Source: RGIG6178 sp045118975 (lineage in GTDB: Bacteria > Bacillota_I > Bacilli_A > RFN20 > DUOF01). From it: a stretch of DNA of 64,000 bases. Positions within the stretch are counted from its first letter, which is position 1; every line of letters begins with the position of its first letter. Shown here one piece after another: positions 50,357 through 59,228 of this stretch. Location: positions 1 to 64,000 of the forward strand of contig JBGVCT010000008.1 of assembly GCA_045118975.1 (NCBI GenBank). The letters are read 5' to 3'. The notes below the pieces were generated by a model, which was given only the letters and a program-made list of their open reading frames with translations, had not been told where the DNA came from and made no database searches. Position numbers and translations under genes: made by a program.

Positions 50357-51142
50357 TCACCCATTATCTTTAAACATTAAGTGACTAACACCGATTAAAG
50401 TGTTTTCTTTATGATTATTTATAGCGTGACATTTAATGTTTTTCCCAATTTTTAGGTAATCTTTAAAATCATCGTAATATGCACCTAAATATCCAGAAAA
50501 AGCAATGTCATTTACCTTTAATACTTTTGTTAATCTACTAATTTCTTCACTAACTAATTTACACCAATTATATATAACCTCTTTTGATGATTCATTATTA
50601 CTAAAAAAATAAGCACAAACAAACTCATCATCTAAACCTCGCTTAACACATTCTTTTCTAATATAAGACCTAACTAGTTTATCGCTATTTATAGACTTTT
50701 TAATGTTGATATCATCTTCTAAAGCTACAATTTCATTATCTATTATGAAGCTATTTGAAACCTTGCTATCAAAAATAAGATATAGTAATGATCTTGACTC
50801 TTCTTTGTAAGAGAGAGTAAGACCAGCAAGACTTGCATCATCTAATACATAAACATCTTTTTTAAATAGTTTATTTAAGGCTGTTACAACATTATATCTA
50901 CCAGCCCCTTGTAAATCATAGATAACCTCGCCATTAAACTCTATATTATTAGCAATACCAATACCTATATACGAAACTTTATAGTCTTTGAATTCCTTGC
51001 TATATGCAGCAAAGATACTACTAGCAACATCTGTATGCTTATTGTATTCACATACTCTTTTTTTTACTATATTGTGCTTCTCAGACACAATTGCCAAATC
51101 AAAATTTGACTTATTCAATAACACAGATAGACAATACTTCAT
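50357..51142 (-). CDS. ROK-like protein with degenerate motifs
   Basis: The 261-residue protein follows the ROK (glucokinase-like) layout: VSYIGIGIANNIEFNGEVIY, NVVTALNKLFKKDVYVLDDA and LIFDSKVSNSFIIDNEI take the place of the usual GxxxPGxVD, NDAN and GTGIG segments. The catalytic Asp may remain as one of the two Asp in VLDDAS, but the phosphate-binding glycines are missing and the CxCG zinc motif is absent. So kinase activity is doubtful. It stops with TGA. It lies one base beyond pyk, in a transcript with pfkA and pyk, so a link to sugar metabolism is possible. Confidence 0.6.
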   Translation of the reverse strand: MKYCLSVLLNKSNFDLAIVSEKHNIVKKRVCEYNKHTDVASSIFAAYSKEFKDYKVSYIGIGIANNIEFNGEVIYDLQGAGRYNVVTALNKLFKKDVYVLDDASLAGLTLSYKEESRSLLYLIFDSKVSNSFIIDNEIVALEDDINIKKSINSDKLVRSYIRKECVKRGLDDEFVCAYFFSNNESSKEVIYNWCKLVSEEISRLTKVLKVNDIAFSGYLGAYYDDFKDYLKIGKNIKCHAINNHKENTLIGVSHLMFKDNG

Positions 51143-51143
51143 A

Positions 51144-52553
51144 TTATTTAACTTGCATAATCTTCATTGTGTCAGCTTTATTTGTTTCTTCGTTAACACC
51201 AACAAGGATTATAGTCTCTCCTTTTTTCACTCCATATTGTTTAGCTATTTTATTTGCATACTCTTCTTTATTGCTAACCTTTCTATTCAAATAGATTGGA
51301 TTTATTCCATAATAAAGTCCATTTAAAATGCTTACATTTTCTTTTTTATTTACAAACGCCACAATTGGCGCCTTTATTTTAAACTTAGAAAGTTTTCTAA
51401 CTGCACTAAATTCATTTGAAAACATTATAATTAGTTTAGCATCTAACATTAGTGCGCTTTTAGAAACGCTTATGCCAATAGCATCACCTTGAGACTTATT
51501 ACTAGCCTCATAGAAATCATTAGCGAACTTTTCATAATCCAATATTTCTTCTGCTTTTCTTGCTATCTCATTTTGCGTTTTAACAGACTCTTTTGGATAC
51601 TTACCCATAGCACTCTCTCCTGATAGCATAACTGCATCCGCCCCATCAAGTATAGCATTAAAGACATCGCTTACCTCTGCTCTAGTTGGTCGAGGATTTG
51701 ATTGCATAGATTCTAACATATGGGTAGCAACAATAACCGGTTTTCCTGCCAAATTACACTTATGAATAAGTTGTTTTTGAATATTAGGAACTTCAGTTAA
51801 ATCAACCTCAACCCCTAAATCTCCTCTTGCAACCATAACAGCATTACTAACCTCTAAAATATCATCAATATTTTCTACACCTTCAGGTGATTCAATTTTA
51901 GCAACAACCTTTATATCATCTCTACCATACTTTGCTAACAACTTTCTTATTTCAAGAACATCTTCTTTTCTTCTAACAAAACTAGCAGCAACAAAGTTAA
52001 CATCTTCTTTACATAATAATTCAATATCATTCTTATCTTTTTCAGACATATACTCATTCATTAGTTTTATATATGGAGCATTCAATCCTTTTCTATTCTT
52101 TAAATAGTGATTATTTAACACCTCACATACAAGAGTATCGTTTTCTTCTTTAGATAATAATTTAAATCCAAGTAAACCATCATCAAAAGTAAATACATCA
52201 TTGATACTCAAATCATCATATAGCCCCTTATATGAAACAGAAAATCTTTCCTTATTTCCCACTACATCCTCTTTAACAATTCTAATGATATCTCCCTTTT
52301 TTAGATCAATACCATCATTTTCAAAAGTCCCACATCTTATTTTAGGCCCTTTTAAATCCATCATAATTCCAAGCAAATATCCATCACTTCTAAGCTTATT
52401 TATAACATCAATCTTTGCTTTATGCTCTTCCCATTTGCCATGAGACATATTAATTCTAGCTAAATCTAATCCTGCATCTATTAGCTCTTTTATAGTTTCA
52501 TAATTATCACTACTAGGTCCAAGTGTTGCTACTATTTTAGTTTTTATATCCAT
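51144..52553 (-). CDS. pyk: Pyruvate kinase
   Basis: The 469-residue enzyme makes pyruvate and ATP in the last step of glycolysis. Motifs include TKIVATLGPSSDN, ARINMSHGKWEEH, MMDLKGPKIRCG, VKVVAKIESPEG-type substrate binding and VMVARGDLGVEV. The extra C-terminal PEP-utiliser-like domain found in Bacillus is absent, which is usual in many other bacteria. ATG at 52553 is preferred over the GTG at 52565. It follows pfkA directly, the common Bacilli order. Confidence 0.96.
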   Translation of the reverse strand: MDIKTKIVATLGPSSDNYETIKELIDAGLDLARINMSHGKWEEHKAKIDVINKLRSDGYLLGIMMDLKGPKIRCGTFENDGIDLKKGDIIRIVKEDVVGNKERFSVSYKGLYDDLSINDVFTFDDGLLGFKLLSKEENDTLVCEVLNNHYLKNRKGLNAPYIKLMNEYMSEKDKNDIELLCKEDVNFVAASFVRRKEDVLEIRKLLAKYGRDDIKVVAKIESPEGVENIDDILEVSNAVMVARGDLGVEVDLTEVPNIQKQLIHKCNLAGKPVIVATHMLESMQSNPRPTRAEVSDVFNAILDGADAVMLSGESAMGKYPKESVKTQNEIARKAEEILDYEKFANDFYEASNKSQGDAIGISVSKSALMLDAKLIIMFSNEFSAVRKLSKFKIKAPIVAFVNKKENVSILNGLYYGINPIYLNRKVSNKEEYANKIAKQYGVKKGETIILVGVNEETNKADTMKIMQVK

Positions 52554-52566
52554 CTTGTTCACCACA

Positions 52567-53523
52567 CTATCCTATAATTTCATTTATCTTATATAAATCC
52601 ATATAATTAATTTCTCTAGGCTTTACAACTTCTCCAAGCGGTTTAGTATAAACATGATTATCTAAAAAATACACCATCTTACCTGACTCTTTATTAGTTA
52701 AAAGTTCAATTGCCTTATACCCTAAAATACTACCAGTAACTCTATCCATAGCACTAGGAACTCCACCTCTTTGAAGGTGCCCTAATATTGTGGCTCTACT
52801 TTCAAATCCAGTAGCTTTTTCTACATTTTTAGCAAATTCATGTACATCTAAAATATTTTCACTAACAACAATGATTACATGTTTTCTACCCTCATGTTTC
52901 ATTCTTTTAACATCTTCTACAATTTTATCAAAGTCAAATCCTGTATTTGCATCAATCAAAATATCTGCTCCACAAGCTAATGATGCATATAAAGCAAGAT
53001 CCCCACAATGTCTACCCATAACCTCAACAATACTACATCTTGTATGACTTGATGAAGTAACTCTAATTTTATCAATGCAATCAACAATAGTATTAAGGGC
53101 ACTATCAAATCCAATAGTATATCCAGAACAATTAATATCATTATCAATAGTTCCACATATTCCAATAACATTAAGTCCCATATTCTCTAAATCAATGGCA
53201 CCTCTAAAAGAACCATCTCCACCAATAACAACTAAATCATTGATCCCTAATGATTTCAAATTAGATACGGCTTTTTCTCTTACTTCGAATTCTGTGAATT
53301 CAGGTAGTCTAGCAGTACCAATAATTGTTCCACCCCTATTTAATATTTCTGAAACAAATCTTCTATGTACTTGTAAAATTTTCCCCTCAACAAGTCCTTT
53401 ATAACCATCATAAACAACAAATGGTTCAATACCATTATTTAAACACCCTCTAACAACTGCTCTTAAGCAGGCATTCATTCCAGGAGCGTCTCCTCCACTT
53501 GTAATAATTGCTAATCTTTTCAT
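52567..53523 (-). CDS. pfkA: ATP-dependent 6-phosphofructokinase
   Basis: The 318-residue enzyme phosphorylates fructose-6-phosphate in glycolysis. The motifs are AIITSGGDAPGMNA, VIGGDGSFRGA, GICGTIDNDINCSGYTIGFD and EVMGRHCGDLALYASLA. Length fits the bacterial short form. The ATG at 53523 follows AAGGTGA; the longer frame has no such site. pyk follows at once, giving a two-enzyme glycolytic unit together with the ROK-like gene. Confidence 0.97.
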   Translation of the reverse strand: MKRLAIITSGGDAPGMNACLRAVVRGCLNNGIEPFVVYDGYKGLVEGKILQVHRRFVSEILNRGGTIIGTARLPEFTEFEVREKAVSNLKSLGINDLVVIGGDGSFRGAIDLENMGLNVIGICGTIDNDINCSGYTIGFDSALNTIVDCIDKIRVTSSSHTRCSIVEVMGRHCGDLALYASLACGADILIDANTGFDFDKIVEDVKRMKHEGRKHVIIVVSENILDVHEFAKNVEKATGFESRATILGHLQRGGVPSAMDRVTGSILGYKAIELLTNKESGKMVYFLDNHVYTKPLGEVVKPREINYMDLYKINEIIG

Positions 53524-53592
53524 TATATTCACCTTCAAGTCAATCATATCATTTATAATTACATTCACTCAATAAAACAGATAAATAAAAAA

Positions 53593-53615
53593 GATAAGTA
53601 ATATAATTACTTACC
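53593..53615 (-). terminator. Rho-independent terminator after dnaI
   Basis: GATAAGTAAT at 53593-53602 pairs with ATTACTTACC at 53606-53615 with one mismatch, and the minus strand continues with six T. It overlaps the dnaI stop codon and ends the long replication operon. Confidence 0.85.
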
Positions 53616-54497
53616 TTCGATAACTATTTGTTTTGGACAAACGCTTAATATTCTTTCAACAAACTTGTTTGCTTTAATTCTACCAACATCACTAGCACCA
53701 GTTTTACTAACATTATACAAAGAAACTAATTCTTCGATTGTATAGCTACTTGTAATATAAGTTAATAATTGATTTTTAGATCTATAATCTAATATTCCAG
53801 AAAGAATATCATCTCTTACCCATTCACTAATTTTCTCATCACCTAAATTATCCAAAACCAAAACATCAGTTTCTTTAACCTTTGACATTAGAGCACTATA
53901 TTGTTCCCTATTATCAAGAGTAGACTTTAAATCCTCAAAAAAGTTTCTCACCTCAACAAAGGCACAAGTCTTTCCACCCCTTACAAACTCATTACACAAA
54001 GCAATAAGAGGATATGATTTACCACTACTTCCAGGACCTGTTATAAATAAACCTATATTAGAACCATCAACATCTGTTTTCATAAGTTCTTTCTCATATG
54101 GAAATCTACCTTTTTTATTATCTATATCATCTAATACAATTCCTAAGTATGCATCTGGAAAATCTCTTAGTAAATACTTTTTAGCAACAAGTCTTTCTAA
54201 CTCTCTTGGAGGGCACAAAGAAAAACTTCTTTCAATACCATATTCACTACGATATAAATCCATTGCAATACCCTCAAATTGCTTAGAACACTTCTTAGGA
54301 TTCTTACATTTACTACACATCATTTTATCTTCTAAGTATGTTTGAAAATATCCTAAGTAGGTATCAAACTCTTCATCGCTAACATTTAATTCTTTCATTT
54401 TTTTGATAATAAAAGGATTGTCTATTAACTCTTCTTTAACTCTTTTTTTGCTCTCCTTTATCTTATCTGTATTAATATTAATCTTCCTTATTTCCAT
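53607..54497 (-). CDS. dnaI: Helicase loader DnaI
   Basis: The 296-residue AAA+ protein loads the replicative helicase in low-GC Gram-positives. The N-terminal part has a zinc-binding site (MMCSKCKNPKKCSKQF near 60, and SLCPPREL near 95) that holds the helicase, then the ATPase with Walker A GPGSSGKS at 154-161 and Walker B in DVLVLDNLGDEK. The ATG lies inside the end of dnaB (20-base overlap) after GAGGAAG. It ends with the terminator at 53593-53615. Confidence 0.94.
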   Translation of the reverse strand: MEIRKININTDKIKESKKRVKEELIDNPFIIKKMKELNVSDEEFDTYLGYFQTYLEDKMMCSKCKNPKKCSKQFEGIAMDLYRSEYGIERSFSLCPPRELERLVAKKYLLRDFPDAYLGIVLDDIDNKKGRFPYEKELMKTDVDGSNIGLFITGPGSSGKSYPLIALCNEFVRGGKTCAFVEVRNFFEDLKSTLDNREQYSALMSKVKETDVLVLDNLGDEKISEWVRDDILSGILDYRSKNQLLTYITSSYTIEELVSLYNVSKTGASDVGRIKANKFVERILSVCPKQIVIEGK

Positions 54498-55824
54498 CTT
54501 TATTCTTCCTCTTTCTTCTTTCAGCCTTTAATAATTCTAATTCCATAGCCTCATCAACATTAGATTCTTGAAGTTCACTAACAGAAATAGGCTTCTTTAC
54601 TGGTTGAGCAACAGGTTGAGTAATTGTAGCGACTTGAGGAGCCACACTAACACTATTAGCAGTTACATTACTAGAAGTAGAACTAGCTCTATTAGTCACA
54701 TTAGAAAAATAGCTCATAGCCTCCTCAGCAGTTCTTATACCTTGCATTGATAAAGATGAAGCAATCTTCATAACATAATTGTATGGCAATCTACCATTTT
54801 GTTTAATTAAGACATAATCAATAAGAACATTAATAACTTCATTTGGTAGTTTAGAAATGATTGATAAATCCTCTAATAACTTAATGTTTTGATATGATGG
54901 TTCTTCATTATTTTGTCTAATTTTTAAATATTCAAATGGATCTACGCCTTTAAGTAATTCAACTTTTTTAGCCATACCAATTCTTTTATCTGTATATCTT
55001 TTTGTTTCTTTTGTATCCATTGTAGGTATCTTCTTATATGAATAACATTTACTTCTAAACGTATCAAAGTTAATATTTGCTTTACTTCCAACACCCTCAA
55101 TTGAAGTACTAAGAATCTCACATAGTTCAGATTCATCTAGCTTATATAAACTAGCCATAGACTTAACGAGTTCAACAAAACTAGTAGTAATTAAATTTTT
55201 CTTAATTTTCTTTTCATTTAAAGCAACTAAAAATAATGATAAAGAAAAGTTACTCTCAATTTCACTACTTCTTTTGTTTGCTAAATTTTCTCCACCTCTA
55301 ATAACCTCTTGAAGAGTAGAAACATCATTAAAATCAATATCGTATACATCATTAAACTTATGAGTTATATCTGTATAATTATCATAATCAAGTGCCTCCA
55401 CCTCAAATGAGGCTTTTATTTTTTCATAACTTCTTTTAGGCATCACTTGTTTATAAAGTGTCCCATAAATCTCATGAGTAAAGAAATCTTTTGGAGTAAG
55501 TGGAGCATATAATTCATATTTATAAACTCTTAATTCTTCATTTAAATATGTCTTTAATAAACCAATACCCTCTAATTTGTTTTTATATTCTTCTAAATCC
55601 TCTAAATTACAATTCATCATCTTAGTTAGAAACTCAAATTGAAATGCACTATTTTTCTTATAGTGTTCTGCTTGAGCCCATAAATTGAAATATAAAGAAA
55701 TCGCTTCATATCCACACAAAGGTTGATATAAAAGAAGCAAACTAGTTCTATCAGCTCCACCTAATATAGACATTAAGTTTACAATGTATGAATCTTCACT
55801 TTGCATAGTCTCTAAATTAGACAT
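54478..55824 (-). CDS. dnaB: Replication initiation and membrane attachment protein DnaB
   Basis: The 448-residue protein acts with DnaD and DnaI to open the origin and restart replication in Bacilli; it is not the E. coli DnaB helicase. Two DnaB/DnaD-like regions can be seen: the N-terminal winged helix (SLLLLYQPLCGYEAISLYFN) and the C-terminal region (LPNEVINVLIDYVLIKQNGR, then LPYNYVMKIA). A Ser/Thr/Val-rich linker lies near 395-425. It overlaps dnaI and follows mutM by 13 bases. In Bacillus, coaE and nrdR lie between; they are absent here. Confidence 0.92.
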   Translation of the reverse strand: MSNLETMQSEDSYIVNLMSILGGADRTSLLLLYQPLCGYEAISLYFNLWAQAEHYKKNSAFQFEFLTKMMNCNLEDLEEYKNKLEGIGLLKTYLNEELRVYKYELYAPLTPKDFFTHEIYGTLYKQVMPKRSYEKIKASFEVEALDYDNYTDITHKFNDVYDIDFNDVSTLQEVIRGGENLANKRSSEIESNFSLSLFLVALNEKKIKKNLITTSFVELVKSMASLYKLDESELCEILSTSIEGVGSKANINFDTFRSKCYSYKKIPTMDTKETKRYTDKRIGMAKKVELLKGVDPFEYLKIRQNNEEPSYQNIKLLEDLSIISKLPNEVINVLIDYVLIKQNGRLPYNYVMKIASSLSMQGIRTAEEAMSYFSNVTNRASSTSSNVTANSVSVAPQVATITQPVAQPVKKPISVSELQESNVDEAMELELLKAERRKRKNKDGNKED

Positions 55825-55837
55825 ACCTTCACTCCCC

Positions 55838-56662
55838 CTACTTTTGGCAATTACGGCAATAATAGGTTCCCCTTCCTGCTACTACCATCTTTTCTATTTT
55901 ACCCTGACACCTTAGACAATTACAGCCTTTTTTTCCATAAACTTTGTGTTCATTTTGAAAGTTACCTGTTTCATTGTTATTAAAGTGATATGTTGCAATT
56001 GTACTTCCCTTAAGTTCAATCGCTCTATTTAAAATCTTAATACTACTATCTATAATGATTTGACATTCTTTTTTAGTAATCTTTTTTGAATTTCTTGTTG
56101 GAAATATTTTCGCATCAAACAAGACTTCATCTACATAAATATTTCCAAGTCCTGCCATTATTGTTTGATCTAACAAACATTGCTTAATAGATTTATTAAG
56201 ATTGTGTAACCTATTATACAATTCTATAGGACTTATATCAAATGGTTCCTTACCTAATTTAGCAATACTTTCATCAGACATATAAGTTTCTTTATTTACA
56301 AGTTTCATTTTTCCAAACTTTCTTACATCATGATATATTAGATATCCCCCATCTAAAACAAAAGTAATAACTTTATGCTTTCTTATATACTCATCTTCAT
56401 CATCTAAACTCTCAAGATAAAAATATTTTCCTTCCATTCTAAGGTGAGAAATAAGTGCATATTTATCTAGAATAAAAAACAAATACTTTCCATATCTAGA
56501 GACATCATTAATTCTTTGATTAATGATAGCATGCTTAAAATCTTCAAAATCAATATTCTCTAAAACATTTTTATAATGAATTATAACATCTTTTATAATT
56601 TTATCTTTACTCCATTCAACAAGAGTTTTTCTAACCGTTTCCACCTCAGGTAATTCAGGCAT
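55838..56662 (-). CDS. mutM: Formamidopyrimidine-DNA glycosylase
   Basis: The 274-residue repair enzyme removes oxidised purines such as 8-oxoguanine. The catalytic N-terminus PELPEVETVR with Pro2 and Glu3 is intact, the helix-two-turn-helix region (MAGLGNIYVDEVLFDA) is present, and the C-terminal zinc finger shows CNCLRCQGKIEK with YYCRNCQ. AAGGAGG precedes the ATG. It lies in the polA-mutM-dnaB-dnaI run. Confidence 0.97.
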   Translation of the reverse strand: MPELPEVETVRKTLVEWSKDKIIKDVIIHYKNVLENIDFEDFKHAIINQRINDVSRYGKYLFFILDKYALISHLRMEGKYFYLESLDDEDEYIRKHKVITFVLDGGYLIYHDVRKFGKMKLVNKETYMSDESIAKLGKEPFDISPIELYNRLHNLNKSIKQCLLDQTIMAGLGNIYVDEVLFDAKIFPTRNSKKITKKECQIIIDSSIKILNRAIELKGSTIATYHFNNNETGNFQNEHKVYGKKGCNCLRCQGKIEKMVVAGRGTYYCRNCQK

Positions 56663-56683
56663 ATTTTCACCTCCTTATTTAGA

Positions 56684-59224
56684 TTATTTAGCTTCGTACC
56701 AATCTTTTCCAACACTACTTGAAGCAAGTAATCTAACTCTTAAATGACTAGCTTCTTCCATAATGTTTTTGAACACATCCACAAGATATAATTCCTCTGG
56801 ATGAAGATCAAATACAAGTTCATCATGTATTTGAATTATAAGCTTACTTTTAACTTTATTATCTTCCATATATTTATGAATATTTAACATTGCAATCTTT
56901 ATAATATCTGCACTTGTTCCTTGAATTGGAGTATTCATAGCAACACGCTTACCAAATTCTCTTTCGTTATAAACACTTGAATTGATTTTTCCAACTTCTC
57001 TTCTTCTTTTATATAAAGTTGTAACATATCCATTTTCTTTACAAGAAGAAACCACTTCCTCCAAATAGTTTTTAATTCCAGGAAAAGTTAAAAAATATCT
57101 TTCAATGAATAATTTAGCTTCTTTTGGAGTAATCTTAACTTGCTCTGCTAGTCCCCAATCTGAAATGCCATATACAATACCAAAATTAATAGCTTTAGCC
57201 TTTCTTCTTAAATCATCACTAATCATCTCTTTTGGAAGTCCAAAGATACTTGAAGCGGTAAGAGTATGAACATCATCTCCATCTTCAAAAATCTTAATCA
57301 TATTCTCATCATTTGACAAAGAAGCAAGAACTCTAAGTTCAACTTGAGAGTAATCTATTGAAAGAATAGAACCTCCTTCAAATCTAGAAGGAAATGCTTT
57401 TCTAATATATTTGCTTTCTTCATCTCTAACGCTAATATTTTGCATATTAGGCTCGCTTGAAGATAATCTTCCTGTTTGGGTTTGAGTTTGATTAAATTGA
57501 GGATGAATATATCCATCCTCATAAATATATCCACTAAGTCCCTCGATATAAGTAGATAGTAATTTAGCATACTTTCTATAACTTAAAATAAGCGATACAA
57601 CCTTATGCTCATGTATTAATTTTTCAAGTTCAGCTTCATTAGTGCTTCTTTTTTTATTTTCTGTTAAGCCAAGCTTATCAAATAAAACTTCTGCTACTTG
57701 TTTAGGAGAGGCAACATTAAATTCTACTCCTGCCTCTTTATAAATTTCATTTTCTAAATTATTTAGTTTGAATCTATACTCTACTCCTAAAATATCTAGT
57801 TGTTCCTTATTTATAGCAACACCATTATCTTCCATTCTAGTTAAAACATCCACTAAAGGTAGTTCAAGATTAAAATACAAATCCTTTAAATCATATTCAT
57901 TTATCTTATCTAAGACCGTTTTAAAAACTTTACTTATTGCATAACTAACATAAGCGCCATGCTTAACCTTATCCTCTTTAACACTTGGTAAAATATAACC
58001 ATAACTATTAAATATAGAATCTATGTCTTCTTTAAGATTACAATTAACTAAATTCGCAGCTATTTTAAAATCTAATCCTTTTACCCAATCATATCCTAAT
58101 TTAATAAGTGCTATTCTTAACGCTTTAAGATCATATATTATTTTTCTAGAATCGCTTGTTAAATATCTAATAGCACTACTATTAAACACATCTTCTTTAC
58201 TTAAATAATAAGTTTTTTCTCCATCACTAAATGCAACTCCCTCTAAATCAGCTTTATGATAATTAGCCTCACTAAAAACAGGATAAACGCTTAATTCCTT
58301 ACTTAAAAAGTCATCATCAAGTTTACTAATAATTTCATATTCAAATTTATTTTCCTCTTTAACATTAACCCTTTTCATCAAAGAAAACATTTCATATCTT
58401 TGATAAAAATCAACAAGTTCTTGCCCAGGAGGAGTAATCAAGCAATCATCAATTCCAAAATCTAAAGGTACACTTGTATAAATAGTAGCTAGCTTTTTAC
58501 TGTTTAAAGCATCTTCTCTACCCTCGATTAATTTCTCTTTTAACTTTCCTTTTATTGAATCAATATTTTCATAAATACCTTCAATGCTCCCATAATCTTG
58601 TAGTAATTTAATCGCAGTTTTTTCTCCAACTCCAGCGATACCCTTTATATTATCACTATCATCTCCACGTAGTCCCTTATAGTCAGTAATTTGACTCTCA
58701 CTAACACCATAAAATTCCACAATATTACTAGGAGTTATAATATTAATGTCACTAATTCCCTTAACTGTTATATTAAGAGATATGTTTGAATTTACAAGTT
58801 GAAGTAAATCTCTATCTGAAGAAAAAATATCTACTTTATATCCCTTATCACTTGCCTCTTTAGCTAAAGTTCCAACAATATCATCAGCCTCATAACCAAC
58901 AATCTCAAACCACTTATATCCCATCTTTTCAATCATTTCTCTAGCAAGTGGGAATTGCATAACTAATTCTGCTGGAGCAGGTTTTCTTCCTTCTTTATAT
59001 TCTTTATATTCCTCATGTCTAAAAGTTTTTCCCTTAGCATCAAAAGCCACTAAAGCATAATCAGGAGTAGTAATCTCATACACCTTATTTAACATATTTG
59101 ATAAAGCAAATATTGCATTAGTATATACTCCATCTTTAGTGTGCATAATATTTCCACTATAAGCAGTAGCGTAATATGCCCTAAAAAGAAGAGAATTACC
59201 ATCAATCAATAACACTTTTTTCAT
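56684..59224 (-). CDS. polA: DNA polymerase I
   Basis: The 846-residue repair polymerase has an N-terminal 5'-3' nuclease (about 1-290; LLIDGNSLLFRAYYAT, GYEADDIVGTLA, YKGLRGDDSDNIKGIAGVGE). A middle exonuclease-like domain (about 300-460) lacks the Asp-x-Glu motif (it reads SVYPVFSEANYH), so proofreading is lost, as in Bacillus. The polymerase domain shows motif A SIDYSQVELRVLASL, motif B RRKAKAINFGIVYG and motif C QIHDELVFDLH. The ATG at 59224 lies 4 bases beyond the dnaE stop codon, with GGGGAG inside dnaE. Confidence 0.97.
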   Translation of the reverse strand: MKKVLLIDGNSLLFRAYYATAYSGNIMHTKDGVYTNAIFALSNMLNKVYEITTPDYALVAFDAKGKTFRHEEYKEYKEGRKPAPAELVMQFPLAREMIEKMGYKWFEIVGYEADDIVGTLAKEASDKGYKVDIFSSDRDLLQLVNSNISLNITVKGISDINIITPSNIVEFYGVSESQITDYKGLRGDDSDNIKGIAGVGEKTAIKLLQDYGSIEGIYENIDSIKGKLKEKLIEGREDALNSKKLATIYTSVPLDFGIDDCLITPPGQELVDFYQRYEMFSLMKRVNVKEENKFEYEIISKLDDDFLSKELSVYPVFSEANYHKADLEGVAFSDGEKTYYLSKEDVFNSSAIRYLTSDSRKIIYDLKALRIALIKLGYDWVKGLDFKIAANLVNCNLKEDIDSIFNSYGYILPSVKEDKVKHGAYVSYAISKVFKTVLDKINEYDLKDLYFNLELPLVDVLTRMEDNGVAINKEQLDILGVEYRFKLNNLENEIYKEAGVEFNVASPKQVAEVLFDKLGLTENKKRSTNEAELEKLIHEHKVVSLILSYRKYAKLLSTYIEGLSGYIYEDGYIHPQFNQTQTQTGRLSSSEPNMQNISVRDEESKYIRKAFPSRFEGGSILSIDYSQVELRVLASLSNDENMIKIFEDGDDVHTLTASSIFGLPKEMISDDLRRKAKAINFGIVYGISDWGLAEQVKITPKEAKLFIERYFLTFPGIKNYLEEVVSSCKENGYVTTLYKRRREVGKINSSVYNEREFGKRVAMNTPIQGTSADIIKIAMLNIHKYMEDNKVKSKLIIQIHDELVFDLHPEELYLVDVFKNIMEEASHLRVRLLASSSVGKDWYEAK

Positions 59225-59228
59225 TTAC

